A stretch of DNA of 64,000 nt from JADKHR01 sp041917295 (GCA_041917295.1 JAYRXX010000073.1:80922-144921), one strand, 5' to 3'. Positions 53,711 to 62,666 are shown, numbered from the stretch's first letter. Notes: generated by a model from the sequence alone, not told the origin. Made by a program: numbers and translations.

Positions 53711-54567
53711 GGCTTGACCGCCGGGTCGAGGGAGACGACCTCGTTGCCGAATTTCCCCGTTTTATAGGCGATCGTCACCAACATCTTTTGCTCCCGGGCC
53801 TCTTTGGCCGTCTTGGCGTGGGCCTCGCTGAAGGTCCCGTAGACGGCACCCTCCACATCCTTGATGGTGTATTTGGTCCAGTTGTCGCCCTTCTTCTGGG
53901 TGATTTCGGCCACTTCGACGGTCGCCGTTTGGAGTTCTTCGGCTTTTTGATCCTTCGACTTGAAGGAATAGCCCGAGGCGCGTTCCAGCCGGATGTTGTA
54001 TTTCTCAAGGAACATGGGGTCCATGTGGTGGAGGCCCAACATGGCCTTGATCCCTTCTTTTTGGGCGGCCCGGTGGGCGGCAATTTTGACGTCGCCCTCG
54101 TTGACCTGGTGGAGCGGCTTCCATTCCCCCTGGGACTTTCCAAAGAACTTGTCCCGGGACCCCGCCCGGCCATAGACCCGGATGACCCGACCGCGGTAGA
54201 GGGCGTCGCATTCCATGTCCCACCGATACCATTGCCCCAGTTCGTCAGTCCCTGATTCCTTTGATTTGGACCAGTTGGTGAAAGAAATACCCACCACCGC
54301 GTTGATCCGAAAGGCCCCCGCGGCGCCGATCTCGGCCTTGGCTTTGTCGCCTTCGCCAAAGATGACCCAGTCGCCGGCCTGGGCCAGCTTTAAGATCGCC
54401 CCTCTGATCTTATTTTGGGCCTCGATCATCCGGTCGATGTTCTCGGCCAGGTAGAGCATGTCGTCGATGCCGCCCCGCTGGAGAGAGACGATCCCCCCGG
54501 CCTCGGGCGCCGGCTCGATGTCGGAATCCACCACTTCGGTTTCCATCTGTTTCCCGTTATCACTCAT
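53707..54567 (-). CDS. Phage protein of unknown function (putative recombination partner)
   Basis: 286 residues without a motif I can name. It is encoded with a RecB-like exonuclease and may be the partner single-strand annealing protein. Visible segments: NKIRGAILKLAQAGDWVIFG and HRAAQKEGIKAMLGLHHMDP. ATG 54567 overlaps the preceding stop and has GGGGG ahead. Confidence 0.7.
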   Translation of the reverse strand: MSDNGKQMETEVVDSDIEPAPEAGGIVSLQRGGIDDMLYLAENIDRMIEAQNKIRGAILKLAQAGDWVIFGEGDKAKAEIGAAGAFRINAVVGISFTNWSKSKESGTDELGQWYRWDMECDALYRGRVIRVYGRAGSRDKFFGKSQGEWKPLHQVNEGDVKIAAHRAAQKEGIKAMLGLHHMDPMFLEKYNIRLERASGYSFKSKDQKAEELQTATVEVAEITQKKGDNWTKYTIKDVEGAVYGTFSEAHAKTAKEAREQKMLVTIAYKTGKFGNEVVSLDPAVKP

Positions 54568-54848
54568 GGTTTTACCCCCAGTATTTTCAATAACCCAAAC
54601 ACTACGACGGCGGCCAAAGCCGCGATCAGGAAAACCGTCCGTGTCGGCCACTTTCCGATCCCCATGCACCGGCGGCAGGCGCCGCCGCGGTAAAACACCG
54701 GGGCCTTCCGACAGATATCGCAGAAGGGGCGGTCCCGGTTAAAAACGATGACTGGCGAATCGTCTCCCTTCACGACCCTGTTGGGAGACACGCCTTTGCC
54801 CGCTGACCGCGTCCGTTTATGATTGATGCTGAAGGGAACGGCCCTCAT
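54564..54848 (-). CDS. Small zinc-ribbon membrane protein
   Basis: 94 residues: CDICRKA and CRRCMG form a four-Cys ribbon, followed by one hydrophobic helix (TVFLIAALAAVVVFGLL). Function unknown. Confidence 0.6.
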   Translation of the reverse strand: MRAVPFSINHKRTRSAGKGVSPNRVVKGDDSPVIVFNRDRPFCDICRKAPVFYRGGACRRCMGIGKWPTRTVFLIAALAAVVVFGLLKILGVKP

Positions 54849-55135
54849 GTGGGGTCTCCATCACAGGGGCCGCCAACAATGTGTTCTTCAATAGGCGCCA
54901 CGATGGACCTGAGCCCTCTCACAAGCCGGGCGGTTCGTGAATCCATGGGCCGCTTGGACAACATATCCATGAAGTGACAGCATGCCACGACAAGGTGGCC
55001 AATTCGTCCCCCCCGCATAAGCCGAGCCAACACCACGGGGTCCATTCCCAGATAATCCGCCGCCTCGTCAAAGGCCTGGAGACAGACCATCTTGTGTTCC
55101 AAAATCCGTTGAATATTTCTGGGAATAGTTCGCAT
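54845..55135 (-). CDS. Small hypothetical phage protein
   Basis: 96 residues; ATG 55135 has GAGGAG four bases ahead. Helical, with FDEAADYLGMDPVVLARLM resembling a helix-turn-helix. It overlaps the next gene. Confidence 0.6.
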   Translation of the reverse strand: MRTIPRNIQRILEHKMVCLQAFDEAADYLGMDPVVLARLMRGGRIGHLVVACCHFMDMLSKRPMDSRTARLVRGLRSIVAPIEEHIVGGPCDGDPT

Positions 55136-55143
55136 GGCGCTCC

Positions 55144-55383
55144 TCATTTGTCGGGACAGAAGTGGTTCCGGTAGTCCAGGTCTTCGTAAAAGTCGCTCAA
55201 GTCTCGCGCCTCGTAATTCGCACAGGTGCAGTTGCGAATGCCGCAGGGAGCCAATTCACTCTCTTCCAAATGGTCTTCCCATTCATGCCGGCACCAGCAA
55301 GGCGCCATTTCGACCTCCGCCGGAGGTTCAAGCCATCGAGATTGGATGCGCCCGATCACTTCGCTGTCGCGGGGGTTAAACAC
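55144..55383 (-). CDS. Small Cys-rich phage protein
   Basis: 79 residues with CWCRHEWEDH and CGIRNCTCANYEA, likely zinc binding. GTG 55383 has GGGAG five bases ahead. Confidence 0.6.
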   Translation of the reverse strand: MFNPRDSEVIGRIQSRWLEPPAEVEMAPCWCRHEWEDHLEESELAPCGIRNCTCANYEARDLSDFYEDLDYRNHFCPDK

Positions 55384-55711
55384 TTCTGCTCCCGGCAAGA
55401 GGAAACACCCGCCAACCGCGCTCCTGCATACGAGTTGACGCTTCTTGGGCGTTCTCTCCGAACTTGAACACCCGCCGGGGGCGAATGCCCCTGTCGTCCC
55501 AGATGGACACCTCGCCGCGGACGTTGATCAAGGCCACCAATGGTTTTGACTTGAGCGAATAGAGCTGGCACTCGTTCATGGCGATCCCTCCCTGTGCCAA
55601 CGAGCCTCTGCGCGGCGCCACAAACGTTCGTGATGGCGGTTTTTGTTCAGCAGTCTCGGGCTTTTCTACAGAAGGCGCTTCTGTTTTCAGTAATGCGTTG
55701 GACCGTCTCAT
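55376..55711 (-). CDS. Small hypothetical phage protein
   Basis: 111 residues; ATG 55711 overlaps the preceding stop (ATGA). The second half (YSLKSKPLVALINVRGEVSI) is more ordered than the Pro-rich first half. A second possible start is the internal Met near MNECQLY. Confidence 0.55.
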   Translation of the reverse strand: MRRSNALLKTEAPSVEKPETAEQKPPSRTFVAPRRGSLAQGGIAMNECQLYSLKSKPLVALINVRGEVSIWDDRGIRPRRVFKFGENAQEASTRMQERGWRVFPLAGSRSV

Positions 55712-55965
55712 GGCTCCTCCCGGCGTTCTTCATTGTCCGTCTGGTGCAAAATCGAAAGGGCCGAGCCGCCCATCGTTTTAGCGATGAGCGACCCGGCCCT
55801 TGAGTCTGCGTTGTTCTCTGGTTCTGTAAAAATCCCGCCGAAAAGGGGCAACGCACTCGCCAGAGAGATTGCACCTGATTCAGCCGGGGAAGGCCTATCG
55901 GCGGGCAAAACAATAGCCGCGCGCTTTAGGGCACCCGGCTTTTTCGCTTTATTTGGCGAGCGCAT
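55708..55965 (-). CDS. First gene of the leftward phage operon, hypothetical
   Basis: 85 residues, low complexity, no motif recognised. ATG 55965 has GGGGAG nine bases ahead and is the first gene after the strong early promoter. Confidence 0.55.
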   Translation of the reverse strand: MRSPNKAKKPGALKRAAIVLPADRPSPAESGAISLASALPLFGGIFTEPENNADSRAGSLIAKTMGGSALSILHQTDNEERREEP

Positions 55966-56019
55966 GACTCATTTCTCCCCTGATTTCGTAGAATGGTGGT
56001 GCTTGCTTAACTTTGCGGC

Positions 56020-56080
56020 ATTAGCGTTAATATGTCTTACATCCGTGTTATAACGCATATTACGCATAATGTCAAGTCTT
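56020..56080 (-). promoter_or_regulatory. Early leftward promoter with operator half-sites
   Basis: On the minus strand -35 TTGACA (56075-56070) and -10 TATAAC (56052-56047) are separated by exactly 17 bases. The spacer holds two ATGCGT elements, and GCGTTAAT recurs downstream of -10, giving repeated GCGTWAT half-sites. It is probably the lytic promoter repressed by the divergent repressor. Confidence 0.8.
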
Positions 56081-56096
56081 TTTCAAAGGTTCCCCC

Positions 56097-56732
56097 ATGG
56101 CCACATTTATTGAATTGATCGCGTACTGGAATGGTGGACGCCAGAAAGGCGCCCAAACAGCGTTGTCCAAAAAAATCGGAGTCTCCCAATCCACCATTTC
56201 TCGCTGGATGGCCGGCACCATGCAGCCCGAAGTCGACCTTCGTCCCCGCCTCGCCAAGGTCATGGGGGTTTCAGAGCAGGAGCTTAACGCCGCTTTCCCC
56301 AAAGATTCGAAGGAAGACGCCGCCTCGTTTAAGGCACTCACCGAACCCGTTCCCGTGGTCGCCGCGATTAAAGACGTGTTCTTCGATTTCTCTTTTTCCT
56401 ACCGGACGGGCGAAAATGCCGATATCGTTGTCCCTCACCCCGGGGACAAAAAAGTGGCCGCCCTGAAGGTACAAGGGAATGCGCTAAAACCAGACGCGGA
56501 AGATGGGGATTTGATCATTGTTGTGGAATCAAATGCGGAGGCAATTCCCAATGGCGGATTGGCCTTGGTTCGGGTAAAGGAAAAACACACACTTCTAAGG
56601 ATTAAACGGGAAGGCGGAAAGATTATTGCGAAGTCCAGGCGCGGCAAGACCAGAGATTTTGTTCTCCAGCCACCGGTTGATGGCGTCGTTGTGGGGGCGG
56701 CGCGGTTTCTCTTAAAGCGTTTCTCTCAATAA
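56097..56732 (+). CDS. Phage repressor, LexA/CI-like with inactive protease domain
   Basis: 211 residues. N-terminal helix-turn-helix (LSKKIGVSQSTISRWMAGT) and C-terminal S24-like domain. At the catalytic Ser position the motif reads GNAL (127-130), with Ala129 in place of Ser. At the Lys position TLLRI carries Leu167. Self-cleavage should not occur. It is divergent from the leftward early operon. Confidence 0.87.
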   Translation: MATFIELIAYWNGGRQKGAQTALSKKIGVSQSTISRWMAGTMQPEVDLRPRLAKVMGVSEQELNAAFPKDSKEDAASFKALTEPVPVVAAIKDVFFDFSFSYRTGENADIVVPHPGDKKVAALKVQGNALKPDAEDGDLIIVVESNAEAIPNGGLALVRVKEKHTLLRIKREGGKIIAKSRRGKTRDFVLQPPVDGVVVGAARFLLKRFSQ

Positions 56733-57154
56733 TGACCCACGGTCAAGACAGTAAAATGCGACTTAAGATTGAGTTCACCAAATCACGCTCCGGCGATTTC
56801 GATAGAATTTTGGGCTTGATCAGCAAGACCCCCTCTTTCAAGGAAACCTTCAACAGAGGAACATCCCTCTATTCAGTGGAATTTGATGAGTCGGATTTTG
56901 ATTCGGCCCAAGCTGTCTTGGACTTGGTCCGGGGATGGAGGAGCGTTGTCTTCTACATCAACGGGAAGCTTGTTCCTCGATTCAAGGCATCCAACGCGGT
57001 TTGGGACAAAGTGTATTTTGAATACCTGGAGTCCAGAAAGGAGAAGAACAATCGTCGGCCTCTTGAAGATCGCCTAAAAATGCTCAAGAGGATTCGGCAA
57101 TCAAAATCCGCAACCGACCTCTTGACTGGAGAGAGCGACCCCCAAAAAGAGTGA
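56732..57154 (+). CDS. Hypothetical protein co-transcribed with the repressor
   Basis: 140 residues; starts at the TAATG overlap with the repressor stop. Segments: RSVVFYINGKLVPRF; basic C-terminus. It may modulate the repressor; no family recognised. Confidence 0.65.
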   Translation: MTHGQDSKMRLKIEFTKSRSGDFDRILGLISKTPSFKETFNRGTSLYSVEFDESDFDSAQAVLDLVRGWRSVVFYINGKLVPRFKASNAVWDKVYFEYLESRKEKNNRRPLEDRLKMLKRIRQSKSATDLLTGESDPQKE

Positions 57155-57167
57155 CAAAAAATGAATC

Positions 57168-57368
57168 TCATTCTAAATCAACTTTAATTTTTGTCTCTTT
57201 GAGTTTGAGATCGGTATTTTCAATTTTTACGGTAAGCAGGCCAGCTTGGAACGGGGGGATTTCTTTCGCATCCCCATTTTTAGAATTGCCAATTGAGCCC
57301 TCCACTGTGATTCTTCTGGCAATAAGCCTTGCCAATATCCGCATTCCCTTTTCAAACTGAACATCCAT
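57168..57368 (-). CDS. Small hypothetical phage protein
   Basis: 66 residues, basic and beta-rich (KIENTDLKLKETKIKVDLE). It follows the HTH gene on the same strand. Confidence 0.55.
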   Translation of the reverse strand: MDVQFEKGMRILARLIARRITVEGSIGNSKNGDAKEIPPFQAGLLTVKIENTDLKLKETKIKVDLE

Positions 57369-57379
57369 GGGAGCGGGAT

Positions 57380-57619
57380 TTATCGAACTTTAAAATACAG
57401 GTTAGAAAACGAGAGGTGAACGGCCCCCACCTTCTTTTGCAGCTGATTAAGGACCGTAAGCAATCGGGCACGCATTTTTGGAGAAGGGAATCTCTGCCCG
57501 CTTAGAAGTTGCGATAAGTAGCCGGAATTGGTCCCGGCCATATGGGCGAACTCATTCTGTGAAAGATTGTGTTCGGTGAGAAATCGCCTGAAGGATTTCG
57601 CCTTGATTGCAATCCGCAT
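57380..57619 (-). CDS. XRE-type helix-turn-helix protein
   Basis: 79 residues; HTH SQNEFAHMAGTNSGYLSQLLSG. ATG 57619 has GGAGG five bases ahead. Possibly a Cro-like regulator or an antitoxin-like protein. Confidence 0.75.
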   Translation of the reverse strand: MRIAIKAKSFRRFLTEHNLSQNEFAHMAGTNSGYLSQLLSGQRFPSPKMRARLLTVLNQLQKKVGAVHLSFSNLYFKVR

Positions 57620-57764
57620 AGGGGCCTCCGAGACCACTGGGCAATCTTGGCGAGTGCGGGTTAGTTGTATCAGTTCTTCCCATCTCATGTCAATCTTTTT
57701 TGCAAATATTGCTTGCTAATATAGTTTACCCATGGTATCGTTCTTGCGGTGCATTGGAGGCAGA

Positions 57765-58142
57765 ATGACCATTGATTCAAGAAGAAAAACGCGTAAAAAA
57801 CGTGCCGAAAAGTTCGGTGCCTATATTCGAAGACTCCGCGAATCAAAGGGGTGGTCTCTTCGGGAAGTGGAAGAAAAATCCGGAAAATCCATCTCCAATC
57901 CCTATCTTTCCCAGGTGGAACGCGGCGAACGGAACGTTCCGCATCTCGATTTAATTGAGCGACTCGCCAAAACCTATGGGGAGCCCCTCGATAACCTGTT
58001 AAAAGCCGCGAACTTCGAAGTGGGAAAATCTCAATTGGTGACGCCGAAAGAAGAACTGGCGGAGGGATACGACCGTTTGTCTCCCAACGGAAGACGGTTG
58101 CTGTTGGGTTTTCTTCAGTTGTTGGAAGCTCATGATCGATAA
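57765..58142 (+). CDS. XRE-family transcriptional regulator
   Basis: 125 residues; HTH GWSLREVEEKSGKSISNPYL with a preceding basic region, like SinR/HipB-type regulators. ATG 57765 has GGAGG four bases ahead. It lies upstream of the recombinase and may control it. Confidence 0.82.
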   Translation: MTIDSRRKTRKKRAEKFGAYIRRLRESKGWSLREVEEKSGKSISNPYLSQVERGERNVPHLDLIERLAKTYGEPLDNLLKAANFEVGKSQLVTPKEELAEGYDRLSPNGRRLLLGFLQLLEAHDR

Positions 58143-58168
58143 GCACCGCACATAGGAGGGATCTGTTC

Positions 58169-59788
58169 GTGAAAGTTGTCCTATACGCCCGCGTTTCATC
58201 GGAAAAACAAGCCGAAAAAGACCTTTCTATTCCCGCCCAATTAAAAGCTCTGAAGGAATTTGCTCTCAAGAAAGACTGGACGGTATTCAAAGAATTTATT
58301 GATGAAGCGGAATCAGCTCGATCCGCAGATCGTCCTCAGTTCCAAGAAATGATTTCAATGGCCAAACAAAAACCGCCCCCTTTTCAAGTCATTCTTGTTT
58401 GGAAATTTTCACGCTTCGCTCGGAACCGACAGGACTCGGTAATGTACAAAGGGCTTCTTCGAAAATTCGGCGTCACCGTAATTTCAATGAATGAGCAGGT
58501 GGATGATTCTCCCTCAGGGCTTTTCATGGAGGCCATTCTGGAAGCGGTGGACGAATTTTATTCCGTAAACTTGGCCCACGACACCTTAAGAGGGATGAAG
58601 GAAAATGCCTCGCGGGGGTTCTTAAACGGGGGGATGGCACCTTTCGGCTACAAGCGAGAAAAGACGATGGTCAATGGGTTCCAAAAAGCGCGCCTGGCCA
58701 CGGAAGAGACTGAGGCCTTCGTTGTCAAAAGAGTTTTCAAAATGTGTTTGGAAGGGATGGGAACGAAGGAGATCGCGAAGACATTGAATGATGAAGGGAT
58801 AAAAACACGTTCTGGGAAAACGTGGGGAAAAACGCAGGTCCATTATTTGCTGACCAATGAGACCTACACCGGGTGCTTAATTTTCAACCGATACAAAAAA
58901 CACAATCATCCTCGGGTCAAAAATGGCCAGGAGAAACTTATTCGCGCGGACAACACTCACCCCCCTCTGGTCTCCAAGGAAGAGTTTCAAAGCGCCATTG
59001 CGTTGATGAAGGCCCGAGCGCCAAATGTGAATGAGGCAAAAGCCATGGCCAGTTCGTATTTACTTAGCGGGCTTCTCCATTGCGGGAAATGTCGCGGGCG
59101 GATGGTGGGTGTCTCCGCGAAATCTGGACAGTTTTTCTATTACGCATGCAATAACACCCTGAAAAAAGGGAAAAAAGTTTGCTCGGCCGGAATGGTCAAT
59201 CAAGGAAGGCTTGAAAACGCGGTCATCTCAAATATCCGATTAAGGGTTTTGACGGAAGAAAATATTACCCAATTGGTTAAAATGGTCAACGAAGAAATTG
59301 TTTCTGGAAAGGACGGAATCGAAGCCTCAGTAAAAGAAAAAGAAGCTCAAATCACTCTGGCAAAGCAACGGCTCCAGAGACTGTATGCCGCGATCGAGAC
59401 AGGCAAAGTGGACCTTGACGACCTCGCTCCAAGGATCAGGGACCTTACCGGGCAAATCAAAGAATTGGAAGCCGAAAAAGAACACTTACACGAGCGAATC
59501 TGCCAAGGAAGCTATTCGGCGTCAAAATCTCAAATTCAGGCGCACGTGCGGGATTTACAAGATCTTTTGATGAACAGTTCCCTGACCCAGTCGAAAGTTT
59601 TCCTCCGAGCCTGGATCAAGCGGATTGACCTGGACCGCCCCCAAGGGGGGACCATGGAATACACGATCCCGCTCATTCCCTCCCAGGACACGCCACACCT
59701 GGAAGTTCTTCATACGGTACAAAAAAGCTCCCCGGGCTGGACTCGAACCAGCAACCCTTCGATTAACAGTCGAATGCTCCACCATTGA
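58169..59788 (+). CDS. Large serine recombinase / integrase
   Basis: 539 residues. Resolvase domain with catalytic Ser10 in YARVSSEKQ, a recombinase domain (GFLNGGMAPFGY, EIAKTLNDEGI), zinc ribbon (HCGKCRGRMVG...YACNN...VC) and long coiled coil. GTG start with AGGAGG ahead. The last 20 codons are the complement of the tRNA-Asn gene, so the stop lies within it. It integrates the prophage. Confidence 0.92.
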   Translation: MKVVLYARVSSEKQAEKDLSIPAQLKALKEFALKKDWTVFKEFIDEAESARSADRPQFQEMISMAKQKPPPFQVILVWKFSRFARNRQDSVMYKGLLRKFGVTVISMNEQVDDSPSGLFMEAILEAVDEFYSVNLAHDTLRGMKENASRGFLNGGMAPFGYKREKTMVNGFQKARLATEETEAFVVKRVFKMCLEGMGTKEIAKTLNDEGIKTRSGKTWGKTQVHYLLTNETYTGCLIFNRYKKHNHPRVKNGQEKLIRADNTHPPLVSKEEFQSAIALMKARAPNVNEAKAMASSYLLSGLLHCGKCRGRMVGVSAKSGQFFYYACNNTLKKGKKVCSAGMVNQGRLENAVISNIRLRVLTEENITQLVKMVNEEIVSGKDGIEASVKEKEAQITLAKQRLQRLYAAIETGKVDLDDLAPRIRDLTGQIKELEAEKEHLHERICQGSYSASKSQIQAHVRDLQDLLMNSSLTQSKVFLRAWIKRIDLDRPQGGTMEYTIPLIPSQDTPHLEVLHTVQKSSPGWTRTSNPSINSRMLHH

Positions 59789-59799
59789 GCTACCGGGGA
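59728..59799 (-). tRNA. tRNA-Asn (anticodon GTT)
   Basis: A full cloverleaf on the minus strand: acceptor TCCCCGG / CCGGGGA, D-stem GCTC/GAGC, anticodon loop CTGTTAA with anticodon GTT, T-stem GCTGG / CCAGC with TTCGAGT loop. CCA is not encoded. Its 3' end faces the prophage. Confidence 0.93.
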
Positions 59800-60036
59800 A
59801 AAATGACGTATCTGCTGTTCACCATTGCCCTCGGCCAGAGGCCAAGGGCGATGGGCGGCCACACAGTGGCCGAAACCCCCATCGAGCTACCGGGGAAAAA
59901 TGACGTATCTGCTGTTCACCATTGCCCTCGGCCAGAGGCCAAGGGCGATGGGCGGCGCGGCTACGTGCCGTCCCTGCTCGTAGGAAGGGACGGCCACACA
60001 GTGGCCGAAACCCCCATCGAGCTACCGGGGAAAAAT
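59787..60036. repeat. Tandem repeat carrying the tRNA 5' end and hairpins
   Basis: A 97-base unit starting GAGCTACCGGGGAAAAAT (59787-59883) is repeated at 59884-60018, where it carries a 38-base insertion (59957-59994), and begins a third time at 60019-60036. The unit includes hairpins GCCCTCGGCC / GGCCAAGGGC and GGCCAC-ACA-GTGGCC; the insertion forms GCCGTCCCT / AGGGACGGC. The 13 bases that begin each unit are the tRNA-Asn 5' end. Confidence 0.85.
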
Positions 60037-60151
60037 TGTAAAAATTGCGTTTTGATTCTAGCATCCCCTTGCTGGCCGCGCAAGGGCGACGGAGACGATT
60101 TTCGTCGGGGACAACTTGAACGGACGCCCCCAAAAACGTAGGATGAACGCC

Positions 60152-62362
60152 ATGCCCTTCATCCCCGAGTCCTATCGCCGCCCGATCGCGGTCGGCTTGC
60201 TTGTTTTTTCCGTCGTAACGCTGGCGACAGGATTGTTTCTTAACCATTTCCTGGCCGATTTGCCGGCGGTTCATCGGTTGGGCCATTACACCCCGTCGTT
60301 GGTCACGAAAGTATATGACGTCCGGGGCGAACTGATCACGGAACTGTTTGTCGAGAAACGAAGCGTATTGCCCCTGGCCGAGGTCCCACCGGCCTTGCGC
60401 CAGGCGTTCTTGGCCACCGAAGATAAACGCTTTTACAGGCACATGGGCATCGACCCCCAGGGCATTTTCCGCGCCATGATCACCAACCTGCGCGCGGGGC
60501 GAATGCGCCAGGGCGCTTCCACCATCACCCAACAGCTGGCAAAAAATATTTTCCTCACCCGCGAACGCACACTCGCTCGGAAAATCAAAGAACTGATTTT
60601 GACCCTCCAAATCGAATACGCGCTCAGCAAAGACGAAATCCTCCAACTCTACATGAACCAAATTTATTTTGGCCATGGCGCCTACGGCATCGAAAGCGCC
60701 GCCCGGACTTTTTTTGGCAAAGACGTTCGCGCGTTGACCTTGCCCGAATGCGCTCTTTTGGCGGGCCTGCCCAAAGGGCCGGAACGTTTTTCCCCGTTCC
60801 GCCACCCGCAACGGGCGTTTCGCCGACGCAACATCGTGCTTCAACGCATGAAGGAAGAAGGATTTATCACCGAGCACGATTTGCTGAAATCCATGGGAAT
60901 CAGCCATTCCTTTAAACGCAAACCGGTGGAAAAGGCGAACGCGGCGTATTTCATCGAGGCCGTGCGGATTCAGTTGGAACCGAAATACGGGACCGACACG
61001 CTGTACAAAGGCGGCCTTTCGATTTACACGACGATGGACCTGCGCATGCAAAAAGCCGCCGAGGAAACCACCCAAAAACACTGGGCCGCGTTCGATGAAA
61101 ATTACGCCGAACAACGCCTGCTGGCCTTATTGAAATCCAAAAAAATAACTCAAGATTATTTTGACCGCTGGAAAAAATGGAAGGCCGACCCGAAAAACGC
61201 CGAGGATCCCGACGACTTTGACGAGCCTGTTCCCGTTCAGGGAGCGCTGGTGTGCATCGATCCGCACACGGGCGGGGTTCGGGCGTTGGTGGGCGGGCGG
61301 AACTTTCAAGAAAGCCAGTTCAACCGCGCAACCCAAGCCAAACGCCAGCCGGGATCCACCTTTAAACCGTTCGTGTGGCAAACCGCCCTCGACAACGGAT
61401 TGACCGCCGCCACGGTAGTGGACGACTGGCCCATCGCCTACACCGACATGGAACACAATCCCCGGCTGGTGGCCGAAGCCACGGACTACGCGGTGCTCAA
61501 AGAAATGGTGACCGACTACTACAAAATTCCCCGGGCGCCCGACGTGCCCGACCCCATTTGGGCGCCGCAAAACTGGGACAACAAGTTTCTCGGGCCCATC
61601 ACATTGCGCCGCGGCTTTGCGTTATCGCGCAACCTTGTTTCCGTACGGATCATCGATCGGGTGGGCCCGGCGGCGGTGGCCAAAACGGCTCAGCAAGCCG
61701 GCATATCCAGCCCTCTGGAAGCCGTGTTGTCGTTGGGTCTGGGATCGTCGGTTGTGACACCCTTGGAACTGGTGAGCGCGGTGGGCACCTACGCCAACAG
61801 CGGCGTTCACATGCGCCCATTCATGGTCACCCGCGTGGTGGACCGAACCGGAAAAGTTTTAGAGGAAAACGTCATTCAAGGGTCGCCCGGCCCGTCGCCT
61901 CAAAGCGCCTACTTGGTGACCCGCTTGATGCAAGCGGTTGTTCAGGAGGGAACCGCCGGCTACGCCCGAAATCTGGGCCGGCCCGCCGCCGGAAAAACCG
62001 GAACCACCCAGGACATGCGGGATTTGTGGTTTGTGGGGTTCGTGCCCGATTTGGTCACCGGCGTGTGGCTGGGTTACGACGATTTTACGCCGTTGGGAAA
62101 AAAGCTCACCAGCTCCGGAACCACCGTGCCGATTTGGACGGATTTCATGGCCGAAGCCGCCAAATATGTTCCCAACCGGGATTTCTCCGTACCGCCCGGC
62201 ATCGTGTTCTCGAAAATTGATCGGGACACCGGCTTTCTGGCTTTGCCCACCTGCCCCCACGTCGTCTTGGAAGGGTTCCGCGAGGGATTGGCGCCCACGG
62301 TGTTTTGTCCCACCAACCACGACGCGGAAGAACCGCCCCTGGACCAAGACGTCACGGAATAA
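60152..62362 (+). CDS. Penicillin-binding protein 1A (bifunctional)
   Basis: 736 residues. N-terminal membrane anchor, family 51 glycosyltransferase (Glu90 in TEDKRFY; STITQQLAKN) and transpeptidase with SxxK (GSTFK, Ser402), SRN and KTGTT. It polymerises and cross-links peptidoglycan. ATG 60152 has AGGA eight bases ahead. Confidence 0.95.
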   Translation: MPFIPESYRRPIAVGLLVFSVVTLATGLFLNHFLADLPAVHRLGHYTPSLVTKVYDVRGELITELFVEKRSVLPLAEVPPALRQAFLATEDKRFYRHMGIDPQGIFRAMITNLRAGRMRQGASTITQQLAKNIFLTRERTLARKIKELILTLQIEYALSKDEILQLYMNQIYFGHGAYGIESAARTFFGKDVRALTLPECALLAGLPKGPERFSPFRHPQRAFRRRNIVLQRMKEEGFITEHDLLKSMGISHSFKRKPVEKANAAYFIEAVRIQLEPKYGTDTLYKGGLSIYTTMDLRMQKAAEETTQKHWAAFDENYAEQRLLALLKSKKITQDYFDRWKKWKADPKNAEDPDDFDEPVPVQGALVCIDPHTGGVRALVGGRNFQESQFNRATQAKRQPGSTFKPFVWQTALDNGLTAATVVDDWPIAYTDMEHNPRLVAEATDYAVLKEMVTDYYKIPRAPDVPDPIWAPQNWDNKFLGPITLRRGFALSRNLVSVRIIDRVGPAAVAKTAQQAGISSPLEAVLSLGLGSSVVTPLELVSAVGTYANSGVHMRPFMVTRVVDRTGKVLEENVIQGSPGPSPQSAYLVTRLMQAVVQEGTAGYARNLGRPAAGKTGTTQDMRDLWFVGFVPDLVTGVWLGYDDFTPLGKKLTSSGTTVPIWTDFMAEAAKYVPNRDFSVPPGIVFSKIDRDTGFLALPTCPHVVLEGFREGLAPTVFCPTNHDAEEPPLDQDVTE

Positions 62363-62363
62363 G

Positions 62364-62663
62364 TCACATCCCTGGGATTTTCATCCCTTTCATCATTTCC
62401 ATGGCTTTCGTCGCGGCTTCCCGCTTAACGGCTTCGGCGGCTTCGGTGAGCAAAGCGGCCAGGGCCTTTTCCAGCGTGGTTTTTTGGCCGGGGGACAACA
62501 GGGAATCGTCGATAAGCACGCTCTCCACCCGGTGATTGCCGTCAATCACCACTTTGAGACGGCCGCCCAACGCCGCTTTTTCGATGCGCACTTCGCTCAG
62601 CCTTTTTTCCGCTTCTTGAGCCATTCGACGCATATCCATCAATTGCTTCATTTTTTCGAACAT
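62364..62663 (-). CDS. YbaB/EbfC nucleoid-associated protein
   Basis: 99 residues: MFEKMKQLMDMRRMAQEAEK and VVIDGNHRVESVLIDDSLL are family hallmarks. Converges with the penicillin-binding protein gene. Usually linked to recR/dnaX, not seen here. Confidence 0.9.
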   Translation of the reverse strand: MFEKMKQLMDMRRMAQEAEKRLSEVRIEKAALGGRLKVVIDGNHRVESVLIDDSLLSPGQKTTLEKALAALLTEAAEAVKREAATKAMEMMKGMKIPGM

Positions 62664-62666
62664 GGT

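Larger units (their letters stand above)
26033..59727. mobile_element. Siphovirus-type prophage, about 33.7 kb
   Basis: Continuous phage gene order in minus orientation: early/replication genes, terminase, portal, prohead protease, capsid, connectors, tail tube, tape measure, hub, fibre, endolysin and holin. The lysogeny genes and a large serine recombinase are at the right end, against tRNA-Asn. No tail sheath gene is present, which suggests a non-contractile tail. All structural modules are present and unbroken. The right border lies at the 3' end of the tRNA; the left border is placed after the holin-like gene but could include 25415-26029. No duplicated tRNA end was found on the left. Confidence 0.85.

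Noticed and set aside
59787..60036. CRISPR array
   Set aside because: There are only two full units of 97 and 135 bases, with no regular spacers.
59819..61114. Long minus-strand open frame over the penicillin-binding protein
   Set aside because: It crosses the tandem repeat and lies antisense to a well-supported gene.
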